Shown here piece by piece: positions 35,817-43,896 of a DNA stretch of 64,000 nt. The stretch is taken from NCBI GenBank assembly GCA_913058185.1, contig CAJXQX010000001.1:62001-126000 (forward strand), read 5' to 3'. The stretch's first letter is position 1. Each line of letters opens with the position of its first letter. The DNA is from an uncultured Verrucomicrobiota bacterium (GTDB lineage Bacteria > Verrucomicrobiota > Verrucomicrobiia > Opitutales > Opitutaceae). The position numbers and the translations under genes are program-made. The notes below the pieces were generated by a model. That model did no database searches. It had not been told where the DNA came from and was given only the letters and a program-made list of their open reading frames with translations.

Positions 35817-37055
35817 GTGCCTTGGTCCCTCTACCTCGCTCTTAAGCAACTCTTCCCGGCGGGGAAGTGGTTCCCGTTTTTTACGGCAATCTCGGTGCTG
35901 GGCGTGACGCTAGGGGTAGCGCTACTGATTGTGTCCATCAGCGTGATGGGCGGTTTCGGCCGCGAGATTCGCCGTATGATCGTCGATACGCAGGGCGACG
36001 CGCAGGTACGCGCCCGCGGTTTTTTAAACAATCCCGCCGAAGTATTAGCGGTATTGGAGCAGGCGCCGGATGTGGTGGGAGTTTCGCCGTTCGCCGAGGG
36101 GGTGGTGATGCTCGAACACAACAGTATGCCGGCATTTCCGGCCCTGCAGGGAATCGATGTAGATCGAATCAATGATGTGATTCCACTGAACGACTATATT
36201 CGCGCGGGATCGCTAGATGATCTGGATGATGACTCGGTGATCTTGAGTTCCCGTCTCGCCTATTCGATCGGTGCGCGGATTGGCAGTGTGGTGGAGGTTT
36301 ATTCGCCCCTTTTGTTGGAGAAGATCAAAGCCGACGAAGTGATGTTGCCCCGCGAACTGGAGGTCGTAGGTATCATGGAGATAGGCCACCAGTCGCTCGA
36401 TAGTAGTTTGGTTCTAGTCACGATTAGGCGGATGCAGGAGCTCTACGGACTCGGTGAGGGGGTGCATGGATTCAGCATCAAGCTCACCGAAGGGGTGGAT
36501 GCGGATTTGGCGGCTCGGAAAATCAATCTATTGTTGCCGGATGTGGCACCGCACGCTTTTGCCCGTTCTTGGATGGATTCGAATGAGGACTTTCTTTTCG
36601 TGGTGCAGTTGGAGAAGAACATGATCTTTTTCCTCCTCATCTTCATTATCGTCGTCGCAGCATTTTCGGTGACCAGTTCGTTACTGATCGCGGTGGTGCG
36701 TAAGACCCGTGAAATCGGCCTTTTGGGCGCGATGGGTGGCCGCACTCGAGATGTTGCACTTTGCTTTTGTTGGCAGGCGTTGATCATCGGGATCACCGGC
36801 ACGACGACCGGGGTGGGGCTCGGCTATTTGGTGGTGCACTTTCGCAATGATATCATCGCCACGTTTACGCAACTGACCGGCAGCGAAGAGGCACTCGTGC
36901 GATTTTATGAGTTCAGTAATTTACCCGCGCACCTTTCGGATCAGGACTTTTGGCTGATCGTCGGGTTGGCCATTTCGATATCAACTTTGGCGGGAATCCT
37001 CCCGGCCTGGCGGGCCGCTCGCCTCCAACCGGTGGAGGCACTGCGCAGTGAGTGA
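35817..37055 (+). CDS. Lipoprotein-releasing ABC transporter permease (LolC/LolE type)
   Basis: This inner-membrane permease (412 aa) belongs to the LolCE family. The N-terminal helix is 'FPFFTAISVLGVTLGVALLIVSISVMGGFG'. A large periplasmic MacB-like domain follows, and then three helices of the FtsX core: 'MIFFLLIFIIVVAAFSVTSSLLIAVVRKTREIGLLGAMGG' holds the E-I-G-L/ cytosolic coupling loop, and it ends 'GILPAWRAARLQPVEALRSE'. With the ATPase encoded next it would extract lipoproteins from the inner membrane. A single permease implies a LolF-like homodimer rather than a LolC-LolE pair. Confidence 0.92.
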   Translation: MPWSLYLALKQLFPAGKWFPFFTAISVLGVTLGVALLIVSISVMGGFGREIRRMIVDTQGDAQVRARGFLNNPAEVLAVLEQAPDVVGVSPFAEGVVMLEHNSMPAFPALQGIDVDRINDVIPLNDYIRAGSLDDLDDDSVILSSRLAYSIGARIGSVVEVYSPLLLEKIKADEVMLPRELEVVGIMEIGHQSLDSSLVLVTIRRMQELYGLGEGVHGFSIKLTEGVDADLAARKINLLLPDVAPHAFARSWMDSNEDFLFVVQLEKNMIFFLLIFIIVVAAFSVTSSLLIAVVRKTREIGLLGAMGGRTRDVALCFCWQALIIGITGTTTGVGLGYLVVHFRNDIIATFTQLTGSEEALVRFYEFSNLPAHLSDQDFWLIVGLAISISTLAGILPAWRAARLQPVEALRSE

Positions 37056-37078
37056 TTGGAAAACGGTGAGGCCGATGG

Positions 37079-37150
37079 ATGTCGGGCATAAAGCCCGACC
37101 CACGTTCCGGAAGTGGTCACCTAATGTGGGTCGGGCTTTATGCCCGACAT
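37079..37150. repeat. Perfect 25-bp inverted repeat between lolC/E and lolD
   Basis: ATGTCGGGCATAAAGCCCGA... (37079-37103) and its exact reverse complement (37126-37150) flank a 22-base loop. Each arm itself contains gtcgggc-ataaa-gcccgac, a smaller palindrome. Part of the same unit occurs at 7421 and 7700. It is inserted inside an otherwise tight operon and may form a hairpin in the transcript. Confidence 0.8.
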
Positions 37151-37187
37151 GTTTCATGGTGTCGGCGAAACGTCGAGGACCCTTGTC

Positions 37188-37853
37188 GTGAGTGACGTGA
37201 TCTTAGCCGCTCAAGGGCTTACGAAGTCGTTTCAAAGTGGCGACCGCCTGCTGGAAGTATTACGTGGGGTCGACTTGTCGGTCAGCGCGGGAGAAAGCGT
37301 GAGTATTCGCGGCGAATCAGGTTCGGGTAAATCTACCTTGTTACACCTGTTGGCGGGGCTGGATGCGGTCGATAGTGGTGAACTCGCTTGGGATGGTTTG
37401 GCGGATACCGGTGCGGCACGACGGGGCCGATTCCTCGGCATGGTATTCCAGTCCTTTTATTTGATACCGGAACTTACCGCGCTCGACAACGTCTTGATGG
37501 CCGCCCGCATGGTGGGGCGCATTGGAACGGCAGAACGAGCGCGCGCGGCTTTGTTATTGAAGCGAGTTGGATTGACCGAGCGTGCCGATCACGTGCCGGC
37601 GAAACTTTCCGGCGGAGAACGTCAAAGGGTGGCGGTGGCCCGAGCGATGATGAATTGTCCGCGGTTGTTGTTGGCGGATGAGCCTACGGGAAACCTCGAC
37701 GAAAAAACCGGTGAAGCAGTCATTCAGCTTTTATTGGATCTGTGCGGAGAGACAGGGACGGCATTCGTGCTCGTCACGCACAATGCGGCGCATGCGGCAC
37801 GCACCGACCGCCAGCTTTCGATGCACGCCGGCGAGTTGAGCGCCGCGTCTTGA
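37188..37853 (+). CDS. lolD: Lipoprotein-releasing ABC transporter ATPase LolD
   Basis: This cytoplasmic ATPase (221 aa from the GTG at 37188) powers lipoprotein release. 'SIRGESGSGKSTLLHLLAGLD' is Walker A, 'GMVFQSFYLIPELTALDN' the Q-loop, 'KLSGGERQRVAVARAM' the ABC signature, and 'LLLADEPTGNLDEKTGE' Walker B. 'FVLVTHNAAHA' holds the H-loop. The ATGs at 37140 and 37149 fall in the palindromic repeat, so the GTG beginning V-S-D-V-I-L-A is the more natural start. It pairs with the LolC/E permease upstream. Confidence 0.93.
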   Translation: MSDVILAAQGLTKSFQSGDRLLEVLRGVDLSVSAGESVSIRGESGSGKSTLLHLLAGLDAVDSGELAWDGLADTGAARRGRFLGMVFQSFYLIPELTALDNVLMAARMVGRIGTAERARAALLLKRVGLTERADHVPAKLSGGERQRVAVARAMMNCPRLLLADEPTGNLDEKTGEAVIQLLLDLCGETGTAFVLVTHNAAHAARTDRQLSMHAGELSAAS

Positions 37854-37880
37854 ACGATTTATTTTCTCTTTGGGTTTAAT

Positions 37881-37980
37881 GCCCCGGAGCTTGCTCCGGC
37901 TTGGTTGTAGTCGGACTTGATGAGGCCGGACCGGGGCCGGCGACCCCAGCTACAAAATGAATCTATCAAACGTCCGCAGC
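37881..37980. repeat. GC-rich palindromic spacer
   Basis: CCGGAGC (37884-37890) and GCTCCGG (37893-37899) form a perfect hairpin stem. A related gcttgctccggagc recurs at about 37980-37993. The block also holds gaggccggaccggggccggc. It looks like another intergenic repeat family; it contains no gene. Confidence 0.45.
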
Positions 37981-37996
37981 TTGCTCCGGAGCATCT

Positions 37997-38464
37997 TTAT
38001 TCGAGCACGAGATAACCGCGCCGATTACTTTCGAATCCGCGAAAAGCTCTGGTTTCCAAATTACTATCTTCGATCAAAGCATCCACGTCTATCAGACTAG
38101 CAAGTTCGGTCGCGGATGGTGAGGACCCAAAGTCTACGCCTACTACGCACCTCACTCCAAAATCTCCCGAATCGATGTCCCAAACCCCGCCAAGTGATGT
38201 CGACGCTTTGATGTATTCACCTAGCTGGGCATGTCCGCCCGCCAACGACCCGGAACCGGGATCACCGGGAAGAGCGCCGATTTCGAGCATCATGGTTTCC
38301 AAACCTTGGGAGAAGACACGCAGATCATTAGCAAATCGGCTTATTTGAGAACGGTGTTTCACCCGATTGAGTGCGGGTATGGCCAAGGCTGCGAGCAAGC
38401 CGATGATCACGACGACAACCATGATTTCGACGAGGGTGAAGGCACTCCGTTGGTTTCTGCGCAT
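37997..38464 (-). CDS. Type II secretion/type IV pilin-like pseudopilin
   Basis: This protein (155 aa) has a prepilin leader and class III signal: 'RSAFTLVEIMVVVVIIGLLAALAIPAL', with cleavage expected before Phe and the conserved Glu five residues into the mature helix. The globular part has no motif I can name. It resembles the single, scattered major-pseudopilin-like proteins abundant in Verrucomicrobia. No prepilin peptidase or secretion ATPase is nearby, so it depends on machinery encoded elsewhere. Confidence 0.85.
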   Translation of the reverse strand: MRRNQRSAFTLVEIMVVVVIIGLLAALAIPALNRVKHRSQISRFANDLRVFSQGLETMMLEIGALPGDPGSGSLAGGHAQLGEYIKASTSLGGVWDIDSGDFGVRCVVGVDFGSSPSATELASLIDVDALIEDSNLETRAFRGFESNRRGYLVLE

Positions 38465-38545
38465 GCTCCCTATCTCAAAGGCGATGGAGAGGTGTTGCGA
38501 CCTCCCAACGGGCAGATCTCGTTAAGCGTTCGTAAAAAGACGCCG

Positions 38546-38989
38546 TTAAAGCTGTTTGAGCATTCCGAAATGCTTGATTCCCCAAAATTTTGGTCCGGTC
38601 GAAACGACTTCGTAACCGTGTTTTTCATAGAACAGAACCGCGTTTCCCCGCCCATTTAAAAAGATCTGATCGAGGTCTTGGAGACGGGCCTCGTTTTCGA
38701 GGCCGCGTAAAATGTCCGATCCGAGTCCGCGTCTTTGATACGCTTCATCTACGGCCATGCAACGGATCTGGCCTTTGCGGGAATCCATCTGATGGAGTCG
38801 TCCGACCGCCATAGGCGTCCCGCTAGAAAAAATGCCCAAATGGTAGGCGCTGCCTTCAAGTTCGTCTCGTTCCGAACCTCGAGGCAGTGACCAAGGCTCG
38901 CGCAGCACGCGCCAACGTAACTCGTAATATGCCGCAAATTCTTCTGCCGATTGAGGGGGACGCGGTGCGGCAGTGAGTTTTTCGGTCAT
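38546..38989 (-). CDS. GNAT family N-acetyltransferase (ElaA-like)
   Basis: This cytoplasmic acetyltransferase (147 aa) has the GNAT fold. 'YYELRWRVLREPWSLPRGSE' recalls ElaA-type N-termini. 'MAVGRLHQMDSRKGQIRCMAVDEAYQRRGLGSDIL' contains the acetyl-CoA pyrophosphate loop (R-R-G-L-G), and 'NAVLFYEKHGYEVV' is the C-terminal motif. The substrate is unknown. It lies between the pseudopilin and exported methyltransferase genes on the same strand. Confidence 0.88.
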   Translation of the reverse strand: MTEKLTAAPRPPQSAEEFAAYYELRWRVLREPWSLPRGSERDELEGSAYHLGIFSSGTPMAVGRLHQMDSRKGQIRCMAVDEAYQRRGLGSDILRGLENEARLQDLDQIFLNGRGNAVLFYEKHGYEVVSTGPKFWGIKHFGMLKQL

Positions 38990-39043
38990 GAATCGCGGCA
39001 GTGAGATCAGAGAGTTTCGTGATGTTTCCCTCGGAGTTTTAGT

Positions 39044-39736
39044 TCAGGGGGTTTTCTTGAAAATAACGAAATAGTTGTCGCTGAGGAGATCAGTAATTTC
39101 GCGGGTTTTCGCGAAACCGACTGCCGTGATTTCGGCCTCAAATACTTCTTGTCCGGCGCGCATGTGATTGAGAATCCAATCCGCACTCGTGCCGGGTATG
39201 CGCTTGAAATCGATGAGCACGATTCGACCACCGGGCCTCAGAGCCTGGTGCAGGGAGGCGAGCGTATCATTTGGGTATTCGAAGTGGTGATACACGTTGC
39301 AGATAAAGGCGAGATCGATGGAATTGGGGGCGAGCTCGGTGGAGCGTTCGGTGCAAAGCACGGTCTCCACATTTTTCCATCCCCGGCGCTCGATATGGGT
39401 ATCAACGTGGGCCAGGAATTTTTCGATGATATCGACCGCGAAGACTTTGCCCTTCGGACCAACGGCTGCGGTCAAGGTGGGGAGAAATAAGCCCGTGCCG
39501 GTGCCGATGTCGGCAATGTCTATACCGGGTTCTATACCGATCTGAGCGACGATTTCATCGCGGTTGTCGGCTACTTCTCGACCCTCGCGCTCCAACCGTT
39601 CGACCCAATCGGCCACGATCATGTCCTCGCTCAAATAGGAGGCGTTGATGCCGGGGTTTACGCTACTTTCCTGAGCCACGGCGACGGTTGCGATGAGGGC
39701 CAGAATTGAGAGACGAACCATAGGGTAGAGAGACAT
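39044..39736 (-). CDS. Exported class I SAM-dependent methyltransferase
   Basis: The product (230 aa; a start at M6 is also possible) begins MVRLSILALIATVAVAQ, a signal peptide, and is followed by a Rossmann methyltransferase. 'DIADIGTGTGLFLPTLTAAVG' is motif I, 'VFAVDIIEKFLAHVD' the acidic ribose-binding strand, 'IDLAFICNVYHHFEYP' motif II, and 'LRPGGRIVLIDFKRIPG' motif III. Exported SAM-dependent enzymes are puzzling because SAM is cytoplasmic. The signal may instead anchor it, or the protein may no longer methylate. Confidence 0.85.
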   Translation of the reverse strand: MSLYPMVRLSILALIATVAVAQESSVNPGINASYLSEDMIVADWVERLEREGREVADNRDEIVAQIGIEPGIDIADIGTGTGLFLPTLTAAVGPKGKVFAVDIIEKFLAHVDTHIERRGWKNVETVLCTERSTELAPNSIDLAFICNVYHHFEYPNDTLASLHQALRPGGRIVLIDFKRIPGTSADWILNHMRAGQEVFEAEITAVGFAKTREITDLLSDNYFVIFKKTP

Positions 39737-39859
39737 GGTTCGAATAGTGACACGTGAACGGGAAGCTGTCAGTCTATTTGGAGGGGCTGAACGTATTTGC
39801 GCGATGGGATCGTTCGTGGATTGAAAACGAGTTCCACCAAACTCAGGTTGACTGTCTTC

Positions 39860-41428
39860 ATGAAGATTTCACCCCGTTACCTTGTCTTCTTTGCTCTCTT
39901 GAGCTCAGTCGTAACCGCCTCGGCCAAACCGAACGTATTGTTCATTCTCGCGGATGATTTGGGTTGGCGTGACCTGAGTGTGGAAGGCAGCACCTTCTAC
40001 GAGACTCCCCATATCGATCGAATTGCGGGTTCGGGGGTGCGCTTCACGCGTGGTTATGCGGGGTGTCAGGTTTGTAGTCCGTCACGAGCTGCGATCATGA
40101 CGGGGAAGGCTCCAGCCCGGGTGGGGATCACCGATTGGATTGGCGCGAAACAGGGCGTGGATTGGAAACGTAATACGAAACTGTTGCCCGCGTATTACGA
40201 ACATCACCTGCCGCACAAGGATGTGAGCATGGCGGAAGCATTTAACGAAGCCGGATATCGCACGTTTTTCGCGGGTAAGTGGCATCTCGGTGGCGAGGGG
40301 TCTTATCCTGAAGATCACGGGTTTGAGATCAATATTGGGGGGCACGAGAAAGGCTCTCCTCCCGGCGGTTATTTCGCACCTTATACTAATCCTCGGATGA
40401 CCAGTGGTCCCGATGGCGAGGCTCTGCCACTGCGGTTGGGTCAAGAAACCGCCGACTTCATTGATTCGCACGCGAAGGAACCGTTCTTTGCCTACCTCTC
40501 GTTCTATCAGGTTCATGGGCCGATTCAGTCGACCAAGGAGTTGTGGGCGAAGTATCAGAAGAAGGCGCAAAGCCATGAGCCGGTGAGCAATCGCTTCATC
40601 GTCGATCGCACGAGTCCGGTTCGCCAAGTCCAGGACCATCCGGTCTACGCAAGTATGGTTGAAGCCATGGATGATGGGGTAGGTCTCGCCTTAGCGGCGC
40701 TAGAGCGAAACGGACTCCTGGACAATACGATCATCGTCTTCACTTCGGACAATGGTGGCGTCTCGGCGGGCGACGGTAAGGCGACTTCGAATTTGCCACT
40801 CCGCGGCGGAAAAGGGCGCCAATGGGAAGGCGGATTACGCGAACCTTACTTCATCGCGGCTCCTGGCGTGGGGACTCCTGGAACGACTTCGGCCGTGCCC
40901 GCGATTCACATGGATTTTTATCCGACGTTGCTTGATTTGGCCGGACTACCGGCTCGGCCTGAGCAGCATGTCGACGGCGTGAGTCTCGTGTCGGTCATGG
41001 ATGAGAGCGGCTCGATCCCCGATCGGGCACTGTATTGGCATTACCCCCACTACGGTAACCAAGGGGGCGAACCGAGTGGCGTCATTCTGCATAAGGATTG
41101 GAAACTGATCCGCTACTACGAGGACGGTCGCGAAGAGCTGTATCACGTGACCCGCGACATCGGTGAGCAAAACGATCTCGCGGCCGAACAGTCCAAACGA
41201 GTGGCGGCACTGGGTAATCGTTTGTCCAAATGGCTCCATGAGACGGATGCGCGGATGCCTGATATCAATCCCCATTTTGATCCGGTTGCCTATGAGCGGG
41301 AGAAGAAACATATCCGCAATGTTGAGATGCCTAAACTCGAACGTCTGGCAGCTGAGTTCCTCGAGTCCGACTTTGTAGGCACGGATGGCACCTGGTGGGG
41401 CTCCAACCCGAGCGGCGAATCCGATTAG
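39860..41428 (+). CDS. Secreted sulfatase (N-acetylgalactosamine-6-sulfatase-like)
   Basis: This type I sulfatase (522 aa from the ATG at 39860) starts with MKISPRYLVFFALLSSVVTASA, a signal peptide. 'NVLFILADDLGWRDLS' binds calcium, 'AGCQVCSPSRAAIMTG' carries the C-S-P-S-R formylglycine site, 'FFAGKWHLGGEG' and 'IIVFTSDNGGVSAG' complete the active site, and 'HMDFYPTLLDLAGL' leads into the C-terminal domain. It likely desulfates an algal or host polysaccharide. The preference for the later start rests on the signal peptide. Confidence 0.93.
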   Translation: MKISPRYLVFFALLSSVVTASAKPNVLFILADDLGWRDLSVEGSTFYETPHIDRIAGSGVRFTRGYAGCQVCSPSRAAIMTGKAPARVGITDWIGAKQGVDWKRNTKLLPAYYEHHLPHKDVSMAEAFNEAGYRTFFAGKWHLGGEGSYPEDHGFEINIGGHEKGSPPGGYFAPYTNPRMTSGPDGEALPLRLGQETADFIDSHAKEPFFAYLSFYQVHGPIQSTKELWAKYQKKAQSHEPVSNRFIVDRTSPVRQVQDHPVYASMVEAMDDGVGLALAALERNGLLDNTIIVFTSDNGGVSAGDGKATSNLPLRGGKGRQWEGGLREPYFIAAPGVGTPGTTSAVPAIHMDFYPTLLDLAGLPARPEQHVDGVSLVSVMDESGSIPDRALYWHYPHYGNQGGEPSGVILHKDWKLIRYYEDGREELYHVTRDIGEQNDLAAEQSKRVAALGNRLSKWLHETDARMPDINPHFDPVAYEREKKHIRNVEMPKLERLAAEFLESDFVGTDGTWWGSNPSGESD

Positions 41429-41707
41429 TTCGGCACCACCTGTTAGAGTGTCCCGACTGGCGTGTCAGCTCGAGCTGGTCGTGGCCACTCATTGCCCAAG
41501 TGCATAGTCTCTGAGGCCGAAGAGATCGGCCCTGAGCGCACCTGATTCGTCTTAGCGCCGTTGGAGCGCGATATTGGTGACGAGGTGAGAACGCCCAGCA
41601 CCGCTCAATTCGATGCGTTCCGAAATAGTGTGATTAAGTTGTAACTTCGAAGGGGGGACCGGGGGTATTCAACATATCGATCCGATATACCTAACTTCTT
41701 AGTTCCC
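41429..41707. other. Spacer before the DUF4097-like gene
   Basis: I see no gene or RNA in these 279 bases. A sequence with a -10-like tatacct (about 41687-41693) near the end may serve the next gene. The middle part is GC-rich and has no strong hairpin. Confidence 0.35.
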
Positions 41708-42657
41708 ATGAAACGAGCCCGACATCTTCCCCTTTTTCTCCTAATTGCCGTATTTTCCGCGGTCGCTGCTCAGGCTGGGGTTGAGCGGGTATTTAATGAG
41801 TCTTTCTCGGTCCAACCGGGAGGCGACTTGGTCATTTACACCTCAGGTGGGGATATCGAGGTTACGCGCGGTGCCGGTGATACCGTGACCGTGGTCGCGA
41901 AGTTGGTGTTTTCTGGGTTGGTTTCTGAATCCCAAGTGGACGAGCTCATGGAAGAGATCGAACTGATAATTAAGGAAACAGAACAGGGCTTCAGCGCATC
42001 GTTTAAACAACCCAAGCAGTCCTCGGGATAGTTCAGTTGGTTTCGATCGACTCGGGCATCAGCCCATTTTTGGTCACCGTTCCTTCTGACTTTAACGTCA
42101 ATACTCGCACCTCTGGTGGAGATATCGAGATTTCGGACTTAGTCGGTGAGGTAGTCGCTAGAACCAGTGGAGGGGATATCGAGGTTGGTCACATCGATTG
42201 TCCCGTTAATTTACACACCTCAGGCGGAGATATCGAAGTTCGGTATGCCGTCGGTGACGTGAAGGTTCACACTTCTGGTGGAGATATCGAGGTGGTAGAT
42301 GCTGAGGGTTTGGTCAATGCCAGCACGAATGGAGGCGATATCAAAATCGGCCGCGTGGTGGGAATCTTACATGCTTCAACCAGTGGGGGTAATGTTTCGG
42401 CGCGGTTGCAGGGACCTTTACTGGAAGATGCCGTGCTGAGCACCAGCGGAGGCAGCGTCACGGCTTGGGTGGAAGAGGGAACTGGGTTTCAACTCGACGC
42501 CCGAACTAGCGGCGGTGGCGTCAAGGCTGAGGGAGTTACGATCAAGATCGAATCCGGTAGCTTGGGACGCAGTAAGCTGGTGGGCGAAGTCAACGGTGGC
42601 GGACCCACGCTCAAACTTCGTTCCAGTGGAGGAAATATAAATGTCCGCACGAGCTGA
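41708..42657 (+). pseudogene. Exported DUF4097-like beta-solenoid protein of 'TSGGDIEV' repeats, frameshifted
   Basis: The first ORF (41708-42031) has a signal peptide (MKRARHLPLFLLIAVFSAVAAQA) and a first 'TSGGDIEV' turn, then stops at TAG after 'FKQPKQSSG'. The second (42037-42657) opens with 'VSIDSGISPFLVTVP' and carries eight or more turns beginning T-S-G-G-D-I-E-V, most of them 18 residues long. The frames differ by one base near 42028, where restoring one base joins SSG to IVQLVSID. The intact protein would be about 316 aa and all beta. DUF4097 domains are thought to form beta-solenoids of unknown function, sometimes called adhesin-like. A sequencing error is possible. Confidence 0.7.
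42109..42396 (+). repeat. 54-bp tandem coding repeats
   Basis: The triplet opening each TSGGDIEV turn falls at 42109, 42163, 42217, 42271, 42325 and 42379, an exact 54-base period. Further turns at 42442 and 42505 are spaced by 63. The core acctctggtggagatatcgag is conserved in DNA as well as protein, so the array could expand or contract by recombination. Confidence 0.85.
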
Positions 42658-42806
42658 TACCTAAGACTCATCTCCTGCCGCAGTGCTGCGGACGGGGAGG
42701 TTTCGGGAAGGAATGATCGTTACGTAGAACTACCGAGGTGGGGGTTGCGCAACTCTACTAACATCATTTCGTTTGCGAGATAATCTAGGGTTTATTGCCT
42801 AGATGC

Positions 42807-43757
42807 ATGTTTAATAAATTTCTCTCATTTCTCGCTGCGTCCTTTGCGTTGATCGGTGCCGTTTCGGCCGCGGAACGAGTTGAATCCTACGAATGGCTGG
42901 TTGGAGATGCCCCGATTATCAAGGTTGAGGCCTTCAAAGGCACCATTCGCGTCGAACCCGCAGAATCGGGCAAAGTGGAGCTGTCATTGGAGGCTCAAGC
43001 CAGTGGAAGAAACGCCGAACGTTGGTTGGAACGTCTTACGGTAAAAGCCAGTCCCTTTGGCGCGGGTCTGGTGACAGCGGTCAAACGCGCTTTCTGGGGA
43101 GTAGAGTTCACCACAGACCATCTCCCTATGCGGGATATTACTTTAGTGCTCCGGGTGCCGCAGCCCTGCACCTTGGATCTTAAGACCGGATTTGGACATA
43201 TCGAGGTTGCGAACGAATTCCGGGGCAATACTCGGGCTCGCGTTTCCACCGGGGATATCTTCATCGGACGAGTAGATGGCTCAGTGAATGCTGTTACCCA
43301 GTCGGGTAACGTTATCATTTCGCGTGCCTCCGGCGATGTCACCGCCCGTAGTCACCTCGGTGATTTGCAGGTGGGCAATGTTAAGGGGCAAGCGAACCTG
43401 CGGGCCGATCACGGTAATATTGATGTCGTCAACAGTGTTGGCGGTCTCAAGGCCAAGTCGGTTAATGGCAACATCACCGCAGGAATGAGTCTTGAAATTT
43501 CCGGCGACACGCATCTCGAAGCGGCCGTGGGCGACGTGTTCGTTGCGATTGATCCTGATTCGTTTCTGGACGTGCGCGCTCGAACAACGTGGGGCAAGGT
43601 GAACTCAGCGCTGGATCCTCAGGGAGTGGACGCCAAGTCCGGTGATTCCCAACTGCGCGGACTGCTTAATGGGGGAGGCGCATTGATGGCCCTTCTAGCC
43701 AAGGGTGGCGATGTGCACATCAAATCGGTTCCGACCTATGGCATGTATTTTGATTAG
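42807..43757 (+). CDS. Exported DUF4097-like beta-solenoid protein
   Basis: This secreted all-beta protein (316 aa from the ATG at 42807) has a signal peptide, MFNKFLSFLAASFALIGAVSA. After an N-terminal region resembling its neighbour's ('IIKVEAFKGTIRVEPAESGKVEL'), it forms degenerate 18-20 residue turns: 'STGDIFIGRVDGSVNAVTQSGNVIISRASGDV', 'HLGDLQVGNVKGQANLRADHGNIDVV' and 'VNGNITAGMSLEISGDTH'. It is a diverged, intact paralogue of the frameshifted gene just upstream. No catalytic motif is seen; the surface or envelope location is inferred from the signal peptide. Confidence 0.75.
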   Translation: MFNKFLSFLAASFALIGAVSAAERVESYEWLVGDAPIIKVEAFKGTIRVEPAESGKVELSLEAQASGRNAERWLERLTVKASPFGAGLVTAVKRAFWGVEFTTDHLPMRDITLVLRVPQPCTLDLKTGFGHIEVANEFRGNTRARVSTGDIFIGRVDGSVNAVTQSGNVIISRASGDVTARSHLGDLQVGNVKGQANLRADHGNIDVVNSVGGLKAKSVNGNITAGMSLEISGDTHLEAAVGDVFVAIDPDSFLDVRARTTWGKVNSALDPQGVDAKSGDSQLRGLLNGGGALMALLAKGGDVHIKSVPTYGMYFD

Positions 43758-43896
43758 TAGTAATCAAGTGATAGGGGTATAGGTCGGTCGCTCTTAGGGG
43801 GGCGGCCGATCTTCTTTTTTAAGGATTAGTGGAAGTCGTGTGAGGGATTGCACTTCAGCGGCGGAGCGCTGACTTTTGCCTCAACCTTCAACGTAT

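Noticed and set aside
42109-42560. CRISPR-like or satellite repeat
   Set aside because: The 54-bp period is in frame and encodes regular protein turns, so it is a coding repeat.
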